Source: Novosphingobium sp. ST904 (lineage in GTDB: Bacteria; Pseudomonadota; Alphaproteobacteria; Sphingomonadales; Sphingomonadaceae). From it: 60,152 bases of DNA. The translations under genes were made by a program, and so were the position numbers. Position 1 is the stretch's first letter. Each line of letters starts with the position of its first letter. Of the stretch, positions 46,613-56,026 are shown piece by piece. Location: positions 1 to 60,152 of the forward strand of contig NZ_LGJH01000130.1 in assembly GCF_001298105.1 (NCBI RefSeq). Direction: 5' to 3'. Below the pieces are notes generated by a model, which was not told the DNA's origin, made no database searches, and worked only from the letters and a program-made list of their open reading frames with translations.

Positions 46613-46626
46613 GTTCATTTGTGAAC
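46613..46626. promoter_or_regulatory. Palindrome upstream of the HTH/TPR gene
   Basis: GTTCATTTGTGAAC is a near-perfect 14-base inverted repeat, with further GTTCA/TGAAC copies at about 46604 and 46651. It lies about 105 bases before the gene start and may be an operator. Confidence 0.4.
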
Positions 46627-46728
46627 ACGGCAAAAAAATCTGTATCGTTGCTGAACATCGGCATTCCCAATCTTGAGAATTACTTAAGGAGCGAGTAACC
46701 TTCGGGACCTAGGGGCGGGCGGGTTTTT

Positions 46729-48083
46729 ATGACATCAGAAGACCGTCGACTTGATGGGTGGAAAGCGATAGCGGCTCACTTCGGCCGCGACCGCACAACC
46801 GTTGCCCGCTGGGCGCGCGAAAGGGGGCTGCCGATCCATCAGCTCCCCGGCGGCAAGCAGAAGACGGTATTCGCCTTCGAGCGGGAACTGGTCGAATGGG
46901 CGCAGCGGAATTCCACTGCCGAACTGTTCGACATACCACTGCCGCAATCGCCGCAGGGTTCATTCGATGCGGAGCCGGACGGAGCGGTTACGGGGAAATA
47001 TCGTAGCCCCGCCCTCTATGCAGGCCTTGCCGCGCTGGCGCTTGCAGGACTGTTCGCATGGGGCTTGTGGCATGACCGTTCGCAGAGCGAGGCCCTGCCC
47101 GAAGACCCCGTCGTGGCACGCGATTTCGTGGCCGCGCGCGATGCATGGGGGCACCGGACACCCAAGGATCTCGGCGCTTCGATCCGGCTCTACACGTCCG
47201 TGATCGAGCGTGACCCGAACTACGCGCCGGCCGCGCGGGACTGGCGGAAAGCTGGCTGATCTACCGGGAATATGGCGAGGTGAACGACGCGGAGGCCTTC
47301 GGCAAGGCGCGGAGCGCGGCTCAGAAAGCGCTCGATCTCGATCCCGATCTGGCCAGCGCTCACCGTGCGCAGGGCTTCATCGAATACTGGTGGGACAACG
47401 ATCCCGAAGCCGCGCTCAAATCCTTCCGCGAGGCGCTGCGGCTCGATGGAGAAGACGGGCAGACATATTTCTGGCTGGCCAACATCCTTTCGGATCTTGG
47501 CGAAGACGCGATGGCCGAACGGTATTATACCAAGGCCATGCTGCTGATGCCCGGTTCCCAGCCGATCGCGGTGGAACATGCCTGGTCGCGGTGGCAGGCC
47601 GGGAATGACCGGGAAGCGCTGGCGCTCCTGCTCGACCTCAAGCGAACCTATCCGCAGGACGCGACTATCAGCAGTTGTCTCTCCTGGGTCTATCTCGGCA
47701 TGGGCGATATTCGCGGCTTCACTCGTGAACTCGGCGATTTCGCCCGGTTGCGCTCGGATCCGGGCGCCGCCGCGCTGGCGGAAAAGATGACGGGGGCGCT
47801 GAACAGCGATCCTGCCCGCGCGCCCGACATCCTGATTGCGGATGCTCGCGGCGAACTTGCCGAGGGTGGGCGGCGCATCCGCCAGACACCGGCATTCTAC
47901 GCCTCGGCCACCGGGCGGCGGAACGAATTGGTCTCGCTCATGAAAGAGGCGGTGGTGTTGGGGGAGCGCTGGAACTCCCGGCCCGTCACTCGGCGAATCG
48001 AATCGGCGTGGAAGAACGACCCGGAGGTGACCGGCCTGCTCGGGCAGTTGGTGTTCCCGCCGCCGAGGGTAGCGCTACCCTGA
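46729..48083 (+). CDS. Membrane-anchored HTH protein with TPR-like C-terminal region, frameshifted
   Basis: Predicted one-component regulator or scaffold. The N-terminus has an HTH of MerR/excisionase-like type ('DGWKAIAAHFGRDRTTVARWARERGLPIHQLPGGKQKTVFAFERELVEW', about 10-58), then a single membrane helix ('ALYAGLAALALAGLFAWGLW', about 95-114), and a TPR-like helical region ('AQKALDLDPDLASAHRAQGFIEYWW', 'ALKSFREALRLDGEDGQTYFWLANILSDLG'). This layout recalls CadC-like regulators with a TPR sensor. The frame breaks near 47235; one extra C restores 'YAPARAGLAESWLIYREYGEVNDAEAF', giving 451 residues. Targets and signal unknown. Confidence 0.75.
48066..48081. promoter_or_regulatory. Perfect palindrome AGGGTAGCGCTACCCT
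   Basis: A 16-base perfect inverted repeat with the TAGCGCTA core known from LacI-family (XylR-type) operators, overlapping the 3' end of the HTH/TPR gene. It may serve a transcript starting downstream, or be chance. Confidence 0.35.
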
Positions 48084-48154
48084 TCGGGTATGAGCGAATA
48101 GCCCCTCTCCCATCGCCGCGGCGCTGATAAGAAAATGATTTTTGGCGAATTTCT

Positions 48155-48218
48155 GCAATTTGCAGCAATTTGCATCACCGTAGAATCACCTGCGTGGGCG
48201 TAGAATAATTCTTGTGGG
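48155..48218. repeat. Two short tandem repeats in an intergenic stretch
   Basis: GCAATTTGCA occurs twice in tandem at 48155-48174. It is followed by two imperfect 20-base units, CGTAGAATCACCTGCGTGGG (48179-48198) and CGTAGAATAATTCTTGTGGG (48199-48218). They lie just before the possible small RNA. Confidence 0.6.
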
Positions 48219-48343
48219 CGTCGGGGGCATTGATCTGCTGGAGCAGGTCGCAGGATCGGGGGATCTGGACCAGGCCGGCGCTATATTCGGAGCGACCCAA
48301 CCTAGGCCCCGCGCGGGAATGGTTTCCGCGGGGCCTATTTTTT
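48219..48343 (+). ncRNA. Possible small RNA ending at a strong terminator
   Basis: The 311-base gap between the HTH/TPR gene and the convergent MFS gene ends on the plus strand with a textbook terminator: AGGCCCCGCG (48304-48313) paired with CGCGGGGCCT (48327-48336), then A and six T residues. On the minus strand there is no T run, so it does not serve the MFS gene. It lies 220 bases after the HTH/TPR stop, and no coding frame between uses a good start. The boundaries of the RNA are guessed; it could also be a long 3' untranslated region. Confidence 0.35.
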
Positions 48344-48394
48344 GCGCATTCGCCAAAGAGCAGTTCGCCTTGGGCCGGAGCCGAGGGTTACGAC

Positions 48395-49910
48395 CTAATG
48401 CGCTTCACCAATTCGCAGAGCGGCGAGCGCGGCGATCAGCAGGGTGGCGGCGGCAAAGGCCATGGTCCATATCGGCTGACCGGGGAAGAAGGCTTTCATG
48501 ATCGAGCCCATGACGGTGGCCACCAGCAATTGCGGCAGCACCACGAAGACGTTGAAAAGGCCCATGAACACGCCCAGCTTCGCCTGCGGCAGGCTGCTGG
48601 CGAGAATGGCGTAGGGCATCGCCAGGATCGAGGCCCAGGCGATTCCGATTGCGATTTCGCACAGCACCAGCGCATCCGGGTCGCGAATGGCCATGAAGCC
48701 CGCGAAACCGAGGGCTCCGAACATGAGGCACAGCGCGTGCGTGCGGGCCTTGCCCAGCCGCCCTGATAGCCACGGAAGCAAGGCCAGCGCCGCCACGGCC
48801 GCCACGCCGTTGTAGACGGAGAACAGCACGCCGACCCAGTTTCCGGCCTCCTGATAGGCGGGGCTGGAGGGATCTGCCGATCCGAAATGATACTGCGCGA
48901 CGACCGGCGTGGTATTGATCCACATGATGAAAAGCGCCGACCAGCTGAAGAACTGCACGAAGGCGAGCCGCTTCATGATGGGCGGCATCCCGGAGAAATC
49001 GCCGACGATCCCAGCCAGCATCGAGGCGCTGCGCCCCGATCGGGCCAAGGCGATCGCGGCGATCACCGCCATCCCGTATGCCGCGAGCAGGCCGGCGAGC
49101 AGATAGACTTCCTTTTCCAGACCCCAGAACCGCACGGCCAGCGCGATGAGCACGCCTGCCGCGATCCACGGCGCCCCGCCCAGCAGGTTGCGGTCTGCCA
49201 GGCTGTCGGCCGCCGGTGCGGAAGGCGATTGCTCCGCTTCCTCGAAGGCGGCCTGCTCCTGCGGTGAATATTCGCGCGTGGTCAGGACCGTCCACAGCAC
49301 AGCTGCCAGCAGGGCGAGGCCGCCCGCCAGGAAGCTGTAGCGCACGGTATCGGGTATCCCGCCCGCACCGCGCTGTTGCTGATGCCGAAGTGGTCGAGAA
49401 CGTAGGGAAACAGCGACCCCACCACCGCGCCGCGCCGATGAAGGCGGTCTGCACCGCGTAGCCTGCGGTGTGCTGGTCCTTGCGCAGCATGTCGCCGACG
49501 AAGGCGCGGAACGGCTCCATCGAGATGTTGAGGCTGGCGTCGAGCATCCACAGCAGCATGGCTGCCATCAGCAGGCCGCCGCTTTCCGGCATCGCCAGCA
49601 GCGCGACCGCGGCCAGCACGGCGCCGCCGAGGAAATAGGGGCGCCTGCGGCCGAAGCGGCCAAGCCAGGTGCGGTCCGACATATGCCCGACGATCGGCTG
49701 TACCAGCAGCCCGGTGAGGGGCGCGGCGATCCACAGGGCGGGCAGGTCGTCGATCGAGGAACCGAGCGACTGGAAGACCCGGCTCATATTGGCGTTCTGA
49801 AGCGCGAAGCCGATCTGGATGCCGAAGAAGCCGAAGCTGATGTTCCATAGCCCGGCCCATCCCTGCCGCGGTTTTTCGAGCATTTCCGCGCCTTTCCCGG
49901 CCCCCGTCAT
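48395..49910 (-). CDS. MFS sugar transporter of the maltose locus, two frameshifts
   Basis: Inner-membrane importer, probably for maltose or maltodextrins, as in the maltose loci of Caulobacter and other sphingomonads. N-terminal 'LWNISFGFFGIQIGFALQNANMSRVFQSLG', 'PIVGHMSDRTWLGRFGRRRPYFLGGAVL' (MFS loop 2-3) and 'NISMEPFRAFVGDML' resemble the SLC45/GPH-like sugar transporters. Twelve helices are expected over about 505 residues. The frame breaks near 49430 and 49345; adding one G in each run gives 'FIGAGAVVGSLFPYVLDHFGISNSAVRAGIPDTVRYSFLAGG'-type continuity. ATG at 49910 has AGGGAAGGA seven bases upstream; ATG 49916 is the alternative. It follows lacI in the same direction. Confidence 0.82.
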
Positions 49911-49997
49911 CGGCATTCCTTCCCTTTGCCGCGCGCATCCATGGTCGCATCGGTCATGGCCCGGAGACCTTGCATGGCGGCTCGGCGACGGCAACAT

Positions 49998-50010
49998 GCA
50001 TACGAATACC
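49998..50010. promoter_or_regulatory. Possible LacI half-site upstream of the MFS gene
   Basis: GCATACGAATACC, between lacI and the MFS start, resembles the core ATACGTAT of the site at 51205-51218 (ATACGAAT differs at one base). It may allow the MFS gene its own regulated promoter. Confidence 0.3.
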
Positions 50011-50060
50011 TTCGAATTCCGGGCGCTACAGAACGACACCTAAGGGGCACAGAACCCCGC

Positions 50061-51101
50061 CTAGAGCGGGCCCAGCGTGCTGCGCCGCGCGATCAGTCTG
50101 GCGCCCAGCGTCGCTTCCGGCACGGGCCGGTCCTCGATCAGGGCGACCAGCGTTTCGACCAGGCTTTCGCCCGCGCCTTTCAGGTCCTGCATGACCGTGG
50201 TGAGCGGCGGATTGGTCATGCTGGCGGCGGGCAGGTCGTCGAAGCCCATGACCGCCACGTCGCCGGGGATCGTCCGCCCGGCGGCGGCGAGCGCGCGCAT
50301 CGCGCCGATGGCGATGAGGTCGCTGGCGGCGAACACGGCGTCGAATTCCACGCCGTCATCGATCAGTGCCCGCATCGCGCTTTCGCCGAGGTCCTCGTGG
50401 CTGATCGCATCGTGCTGGAGCGCGGGGTCGCAGGCGATCCCGGCCTCCGCCATCGCGGTGCAGAGGCCGCGGTAGCGTTCGGCGAATTCGGGGTAGTGCT
50501 CGTCCGCCTGGCCGAGGAAGGCGATCCGCTTGCGGCCGAGGGCGATCAGGTGCGCTCCCGCCAGCCTGCCCGCGCCGAAATTGTCCGAGCCTACCGTTGC
50601 GCCGATATTGTCCTCGCTCACCGAGCCCCAGCGCACGAACTGGGTGCCCTGCCCGACAAGCTGCTCAAGCCGGCTTTCGTAGAGGGTGTAGTCACCGTAG
50701 CCGAGCAGGATCAGCCCGTCGGCGCGGTGGCTGTCCTGATAGCGGACGTGCCAGTCGTCCTCCATCTTCTGGAACGAGATGAGCAGGTCCATCCCGCGAT
50801 TGGCGCATTGCCGGGTGATCGCGCCCAGCATGGCGAGGAAGAAGGGGTTGATCTTGGAATCGTCGGGCGTCTGTTCCTCGAAGAACAGCAGCGCGATCGT
50901 GTTCGACCGCTGGGAGCGCAGCGAGGAGGCGTTCTTGTCGACCGAGTAGTTCAGTTCCCGCGCGATGGCCTCGATCCGGGCCCGCGTGGCCGCGCTCACC
51001 GCCTTGCTGCCGCGCAGCGCGCGGCTGACGGTGGGTTGGGACACCCCGGCCCGATAGGCGATGTCGAAACTGGTCGGCCTGTTGCTCGGTTTGCGTCCCA
51101 T
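50061..51101 (-). CDS. LacI-family regulator of the maltose/starch locus
   Basis: Sugar-responsive repressor, 346 residues. HTH at 11-43 ('SFDIAYRAGVSQPTVSRALRGSKAVSAATRARI') and hinge 'LNYSVDKNASSLRSQRSNTIALLFFEE', then a periplasmic-binding-like effector domain ('DGLILLGYGD', 'TVGSDNFGAGRLAGAHLIALGRKRIAFLG', 'DAVFAASDLIAIGAMRALAAAGRTIPGDVAVMGFDDLP'). It is divergent from the TonB receptor and just upstream of the MFS gene, the position of a local regulator. The ligand is probably maltose or a related glucoside, and the likely operators are at 49998 and 51205. ATG start. Confidence 0.9.
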   Translation of the reverse strand: MGRKPSNRPTSFDIAYRAGVSQPTVSRALRGSKAVSAATRARIEAIARELNYSVDKNASSLRSQRSNTIALLFFEEQTPDDSKINPFFLAMLGAITRQCANRGMDLLISFQKMEDDWHVRYQDSHRADGLILLGYGDYTLYESRLEQLVGQGTQFVRWGSVSEDNIGATVGSDNFGAGRLAGAHLIALGRKRIAFLGQADEHYPEFAERYRGLCTAMAEAGIACDPALQHDAISHEDLGESAMRALIDDGVEFDAVFAASDLIAIGAMRALAAAGRTIPGDVAVMGFDDLPAASMTNPPLTTVMQDLKGAGESLVETLVALIEDRPVPEATLGARLIARRSTLGPL

Positions 51102-51204
51102 CGTCCCGCTTCCCTGTCTCGCCCGCTAAAGTCCTGTTTTTCCGCCGTCTCGCCCATGTCCGCCGCGTTGCATTCGCGCAACGCAACGTGGCCTCGCGGC
51201 ACTT

Positions 51205-51218
51205 GCGTATACGTATGC
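51205..51218. promoter_or_regulatory. Putative LacI operator upstream of TonB receptor 4
   Basis: GCGTATACGTATGC has a perfect ATACGTAT centre (51209-51216) with the central CG typical of LacI-family sites. It lies about 135 bases before the receptor start and 105 bases before lacI, so one site could control both directions. Confidence 0.5.
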
Positions 51219-51352
51219 CATATTATGCATTCGCCTGTCCCGCCCTAAGCGAGAGGGAACGGAAAGAGTCGTGGTGCAAAAAATCGCCGGGCCTTCCACG
51301 GCCGCCCCCGAGACATCGAAGGGGCGGACGGTCACTTGAGGAGGAGGACAGG

Positions 51353-54136
51353 ATGTCGCTTCATAAGCAGTTTTCGCGCCGGAATTCGTCTTCGCTGGCG
51401 CTTGCGGCCGCCCTGGCCGCCGTGCCGTCTTTCGCCTTCGCGCAGGACGCCGCCCCGGTGGACGATCCCAAGCAGGATCAGGCGATCATCGTCACCGGAT
51501 TTCGCGCCAGCCTTGAATCGGCGGTCAACAAGAAGAAGCGCGCCGAGCAGATCGTGGAATCGGTTTCCGCCGAGGATATCGGCAAGCTGCCCGACGCTTC
51601 CATCGCCGAGTCCATCGCCCGCCTGCCGGGCCTGACCTCGCAGCGCGTCAACGGCCGCTCCAACGCGATCTCGATCCGCGGTTTCGCGCCCGATTTCTCG
51701 ACCACGCTGCTGAACGGCCGCGAGCAGACCTCCACTGGCGACAACCGCGCCGTCGAGTACGACCAGTACCCTTCCGAAGTCATCAACGCGGTCAACGTCT
51801 ACAAGACGCCGATGGCCAGCCTTGTCGGGCAGGGGCTGTCGGGCACCGTGGACATGCGCACGATCCGGCCGCTCGATACCGGCAAGCGCATCGTCACCGT
51901 GGGCGCGCGCGGTGTCTATGCGGATCTCGGCAAACTGAACAAGGGCTCGGACGACAAGGGCTTCCGCGTCAACGGCATGTACGTGGACCAGTTCGCGAAC
52001 GACACGCTCGGCATTGCGCTCGGCGCCAGCTACAACGACGAACCCTATCAGGTGCAGGAGTTCAACTCCTGGGGCTATGCCGATGCGGCAGACGGCAACA
52101 AGGTTATCGGCGGTTCGAAGTCGTACAACACGTCCAGCAAGCTGAAGCGGCTGGGGCTCAACGGCACGCTGCAATGGCGGCCGAGCGCGAACTTCACCTC
52201 GACGATCGATGCCTTCTATTCGAACTTCAAGGACGACCAGATCAAGCGCGGCATCGAACTGCCGCTCTACTGGTCCTCGGCCACGCTGGACCCGGGCTAC
52301 ACCGTGGAAGACGGCCTGATCAATTCGGGCAGCTTCTCGAACGTGAAGGGCGTGCTGCGCAACGACGTGTTCCAGCGCCATGCCAAGCTCTATTCCTTCG
52401 GCTGGAACAACGAATGGAAGGGTGACGACGGCTGGACGGCGATGTTCGACGCCAGCTATTCGAAGACCGACCGCAACGAACTGACCATCGAGAGCTATTC
52501 GGGCACCGGCCGCGCCGGAGAGGGCGCCACCGATACGATCGGCTTCACCAGCGCCGCCAGGGGCACCACTTTCACCCACGATCTCGACTATGGAGACTGG
52601 AGCCAGATCCTGCTGACCAGCCCGCAGGGCTGGGGCGGCACCCAGATCGGCACTGACGGCACCGCGATCTACGGCGGGCAGGACGGCTACTACAACAACC
52701 GCAAGATCAAGGACGAGCTCTGGCAGTTCCGCACCGAGGTGAAGAAGGAGCTGGATTCCTCCTTCCTCAGTTCGATCCAGGCGGGCATGAACTATACCAG
52801 CCACTCCAAGACGCTGGTTCCCGAAGAATATTTCCTGGGCCTTGCCGCCAATACCGACGGCACCGTCAGTGTGGAAGTGCCCGAGCAGTACCGCCTCGGC
52901 ACCACCAATCTGAAGTACCTCGGGCTGGGCAACGTCATCAGCTACAACCCGCTCGACCTGATCCGGGACGGCATCTACAATCTGGTGCCCAACCCCACCG
53001 GAGACGTGGTTTCCAAGGGCTATGCGATCCGCGAAAAGCTGATGACCGGCTATCTCCAGGCCAACATCAAGTCGCAGATCGGTGCCGCCGAACTGACCGG
53101 CAACGTGGGCGTCCAGGCGATCTGGACCGACCAGAACTCCAGCGGCGGCAGCGCCGCGCCCAACCTCGATCCGGTGACGGGCGAACAGATCCTCAACCCC
53201 AACGGCTCGCCGAGCTATTTCTACGCCACCCGCCGGTCCAGCACCGACTATCTCGACGTGCTGCCCAGCCTCAATCTCTCGCTGCGTTTCCCCAGCGACT
53301 TCGTGGTCCGCTTCGCCGCAGCGCGCGAGATCATCCGCCCGCGCCTCGACGACATGCGCGCCTCGCTGGAATACGGCTATACCTTCACTGACGGCGTGGC
53401 AGTGGTGACGGGTTCGTCGGGCAACCCGGACCTGCGCCCGTGGCGCGCCAATGCGCTTGACCTCACGTTCGAGAAATACTTCGCGGCCAAGGGCTATATC
53501 GCCGCGCAGTTCTTCTGGAAGGAGCTGAAGAGCTACATCTACAACCAGGACGTGGTGATCGACAGTTCGACGCTGGCCCTGCCCGATCCGGGCAATGGCT
53601 ACACGATCTCGCCGATCGCGGTCATCAACGTGCCGGTCAACGGGCAGGGCGGCAAGCTCTACGGCGTGGAAGTGGCGGGAACGCTTCCCTTCGATGCCTT
53701 CACCTCGGCGCTTTCGGGCTTCGGCGTCACCGGCTCGGTCGCCTATACGCAGTCGAAGATCCATCCGATGCCGGGAGAAGCGGCTTCCGCGCTGCCGGGC
53801 TATTCGAAGTGGGTGGCCAACGGCACCGCCTTCTTCGAGAAGTGGGGCTTCAACCTGCGCGGCTCGGTCCGCTATCGTTCGACCTTCATCGGCGAAGTCT
53901 CGGGCTTCGCGGCCAACCGCCAGCGGCGCCGCGCGCAGCCGGAAACGATCGTCGATGCGCAGATCGGCTATGACTTCCAGCCGGGGAGCGCGCTGGAAGG
54001 GCTCTCGCTCTATATCCAGGGCCAGAACCTCACCAATGCGCCCTTCGTGACGACCAATCCGGGCGATAGCCGCCAGATCATCGACTACCAGCGCTACGGC
54101 GCGCGCTATCTGGCGGGCTTCACGTATAAGTTCTGA
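51353..54136 (+). CDS. TonB-dependent receptor 4 (maltose/maltodextrin uptake)
   Basis: Outer-membrane receptor of 927 residues, comparable with Caulobacter MalA. ATG with GAGGAGGAGGA upstream; signal peptide ending at SFAFAQD. TonB-box region 'QAIIVTGFRASLESAVNKKKRAEQ', plug 'LPDASIAESIARLPGLTSQRVNGRSNAISIRGFAPDFSTTLLNGREQ' and 'VGQGLSGTVDMRTIRPL'; the barrel ends 'YLAGFTYKF' with terminal Phe. A putative LacI operator lies upstream and amylase genes follow, so maltodextrin is the likely cargo. A 13-bp hairpin separates it from the amylase gene and may limit expression of the enzymes. Confidence 0.93.
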   Translation: MSLHKQFSRRNSSSLALAAALAAVPSFAFAQDAAPVDDPKQDQAIIVTGFRASLESAVNKKKRAEQIVESVSAEDIGKLPDASIAESIARLPGLTSQRVNGRSNAISIRGFAPDFSTTLLNGREQTSTGDNRAVEYDQYPSEVINAVNVYKTPMASLVGQGLSGTVDMRTIRPLDTGKRIVTVGARGVYADLGKLNKGSDDKGFRVNGMYVDQFANDTLGIALGASYNDEPYQVQEFNSWGYADAADGNKVIGGSKSYNTSSKLKRLGLNGTLQWRPSANFTSTIDAFYSNFKDDQIKRGIELPLYWSSATLDPGYTVEDGLINSGSFSNVKGVLRNDVFQRHAKLYSFGWNNEWKGDDGWTAMFDASYSKTDRNELTIESYSGTGRAGEGATDTIGFTSAARGTTFTHDLDYGDWSQILLTSPQGWGGTQIGTDGTAIYGGQDGYYNNRKIKDELWQFRTEVKKELDSSFLSSIQAGMNYTSHSKTLVPEEYFLGLAANTDGTVSVEVPEQYRLGTTNLKYLGLGNVISYNPLDLIRDGIYNLVPNPTGDVVSKGYAIREKLMTGYLQANIKSQIGAAELTGNVGVQAIWTDQNSSGGSAAPNLDPVTGEQILNPNGSPSYFYATRRSSTDYLDVLPSLNLSLRFPSDFVVRFAAAREIIRPRLDDMRASLEYGYTFTDGVAVVTGSSGNPDLRPWRANALDLTFEKYFAAKGYIAAQFFWKELKSYIYNQDVVIDSSTLALPDPGNGYTISPIAVINVPVNGQGGKLYGVEVAGTLPFDAFTSALSGFGVTGSVAYTQSKIHPMPGEAASALPGYSKWVANGTAFFEKWGFNLRGSVRYRSTFIGEVSGFAANRQRRRAQPETIVDAQIGYDFQPGSALEGLSLYIQGQNLTNAPFVTTNPGDSRQIIDYQRYGARYLAGFTYKF

Positions 54137-54192
54137 GGCCGGTTATCGGTGCCGTGCGGGGAACCTCCTCCTCTCCGGCGGCATCGCAATGG

Positions 54193-54233
54193 GCGGAACC
54201 GGGAAGTTCCTCTCCCTCCCTTCCCGGTTCCGC
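54193..54233 (+). terminator. Hairpin between TonB receptor 4 and the amylase
   Basis: GCGGAACCGGGAA and TTCCCGGTTCCGC form a perfect 13-bp stem with a 15-base loop, without a clear T run. It may partly stop transcription or protect the receptor mRNA, giving more receptor than enzyme. Confidence 0.55.
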
Positions 54234-54289
54234 TTCCCCCGAACGGGTTTCGGGGCGACGTTGAAGCAAAACATCGGAGAGTTCCCGAG

Positions 54290-56005
54290 ATGCACCGCCT
54301 GCTATCTTCCCTCATTGCGCTGGCCGGATCGCTTGCCGCGCCAGTCGCGCTGGCGGGTCCGCTGGAAGACCTGCGCGCGCGCAGCCCCGAGCAGGAGGTG
54401 ATCTACTTCGTCCTGCCCGACCGGTTCGAGAACGGCGATCCTTCCAACGATGCGGGCGGGCTCAAGGGCGGCAAGCTGGCCACCGGTTTCGATCCCACCG
54501 ACAAGGCCTTCTATCACGGCGGTGACCTCAAGGGGCTGGCCGCGCGGCTGGGCTATATCCAGAACCTCGGCGCGACGGCAATCTGGGTGGGGCCGATCTT
54601 CAGGAACAAGCCGGTGCAGGGGCCGAAGGGGGGCGAGAGCGCAGGCTATCACGGCTACTGGATCACCGACTTCACCCATGTCGATCCGCATTTCGGAACG
54701 GACGCGGACTTCAAGGCGCTGGTCGATGCCGCCCATGCGCGGGGGATGAAGGTCTACATGGACATCATCGTCAACCACACGGCAGACGTGATCCAGTACC
54801 GGGAGGGGGCTGCCGAGGGCTATCCGTACCGTTCGAAGGCGGACTATCCGGCCTCTGCTTATACCCCCTTCGTTCCCAGGGGCGAGGAGCGCGTGAAAGC
54901 GCCCGCATGGCTCAACGATCCGGCTTACTACCACAATCGCGGCAATACCGACTGGAAGGGCGAAAGCGCGCAGCTTGGCGATTTCGTCGGGCTGGATGAC
55001 CTGGCGACCGAGAACCCGCGCGTGCTGGAAGGCATGATCGCGATCTACGGCGACTGGATCGACAAGTACGGCATCGACGGTTTCCGCATCGATACGGCCA
55101 AGCATGTGAACCCCGAATTCTGGCGCGCGTTCGTTCCCGCCATGAAGGCGCGCGCGGCGGCGAAGGGCATCCCGAACTTCCACATCTTCGGCGAAGTGAT
55201 GACGGGTGATTACGACCCGGCGCTGCTGGCCAGCTGGACGCGCAATGCCGGGCTGCCCGGCGTGCTGGACTTCGCCTTCATGCATGCGGTGCTGAAGGCT
55301 GCGGGCGGTGGCAGCAGCGAGGAACTGGCGCGTCTGCCCGATGATGACGGTCTTTACGAGGGCGGCGCCAGCGCGGCGCTGCAATTGCCGACGTTCCTCG
55401 GCAACCACGACGCAGGGCGCGCGGCGATGTTCCTGAAGGCCGCGAACCCGGCGATGAGCGCGGACGAACTGCTGAAGCGGGATGAACTGGCCCATGCCAT
55501 GCTGCTCACCCTGCGCGGCGTGCCGACGATCTATTACGGCGACGAGCAGGGCTTTACAGGGGCCGGCGGCGACCAGCTTTCGCGGCAGGACATGTTCGCC
55601 AGCAAAGTGGCGATCTACAACGGCGAGGCGCTGGTCGGTTCGGCCAAGACCACGGCTACCGAAAGCTTCGATCCCGCCCATCCGCTCTACCGCCTGATCG
55701 CGCAGCTTTCCGTCTTGCGCGTGAAGACGCCGGCGCTGACTGATGGCCGTTCGGTCACCCGCGCGGCATCGGAGAAGCCCGGCCTCGTCGCCGTCTCCCG
55801 CTTCGATCCGGCCACGGGCCGCGAGGTGCTGCTGGCTTTCAACACCTCGACCGCGCCGGTCTCTGCAGCTGTTGCCGTCGATCCGGCCTCGCTCTCGTTT
55901 GCAACGCTGGCGGGCACGGCCTGCGCCGCCAGGGCCAGCGCGCCCGGTTCGGTGCGCGTAGACCTGCCGCCGCTCGGCTTTGCTGTCTGCGCGGCGAAAC
56001 CCTGA
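54290..56005 (+). CDS. GH13 alpha-amylase, exported
   Basis: Cleaves alpha-1,4-glucan in the periplasm after import. Signal peptide MHRLLSSLIALAGSLAAPVALA. The four GH13 motifs are seen: DIIVNH (158-163), GFRIDTAKH (264-272, nucleophile Asp268), acid/base Glu302 in FGEVMTG, and FLGNHD (Asp374). The 571 residues end in a C-terminal beta domain ('REVLLAFNTSTAPVSAAVAV'). 'YHGYWITDF' and 'VIYFVLPDRF' resemble the periplasmic maltogenic or cyclomaltodextrin-type GH13 enzymes. ATG with GGAGAG nine bases upstream. Followed by the alpha-glucosidase gene 21 bases later. Confidence 0.92.
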   Translation: MHRLLSSLIALAGSLAAPVALAGPLEDLRARSPEQEVIYFVLPDRFENGDPSNDAGGLKGGKLATGFDPTDKAFYHGGDLKGLAARLGYIQNLGATAIWVGPIFRNKPVQGPKGGESAGYHGYWITDFTHVDPHFGTDADFKALVDAAHARGMKVYMDIIVNHTADVIQYREGAAEGYPYRSKADYPASAYTPFVPRGEERVKAPAWLNDPAYYHNRGNTDWKGESAQLGDFVGLDDLATENPRVLEGMIAIYGDWIDKYGIDGFRIDTAKHVNPEFWRAFVPAMKARAAAKGIPNFHIFGEVMTGDYDPALLASWTRNAGLPGVLDFAFMHAVLKAAGGGSSEELARLPDDDGLYEGGASAALQLPTFLGNHDAGRAAMFLKAANPAMSADELLKRDELAHAMLLTLRGVPTIYYGDEQGFTGAGGDQLSRQDMFASKVAIYNGEALVGSAKTTATESFDPAHPLYRLIAQLSVLRVKTPALTDGRSVTRAASEKPGLVAVSRFDPATGREVLLAFNTSTAPVSAAVAVDPASLSFATLAGTACAARASAPGSVRVDLPPLGFAVCAAKP

Positions 56006-56026
56006 TCCTCCCCTGCGGAAAAGACC

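Noticed and set aside
48214..48501. Small protein from GTG at 48214
   Set aside because: No ribosome site; the frame runs through the terminator and into the opposite MFS gene without a domain.
48395..49910. MFS gene as a true pseudogene
   Set aside because: Both breaks are repaired by one G in a G run, and all transporter motifs are otherwise intact, so an indel error is more likely.
51332..53764. 810-codon minus-strand frame opposite TonB receptor 4
   Set aside because: The plus strand holds signal peptide, plug and barrel motifs and a good ribosome site; the minus frame shows no protein features.
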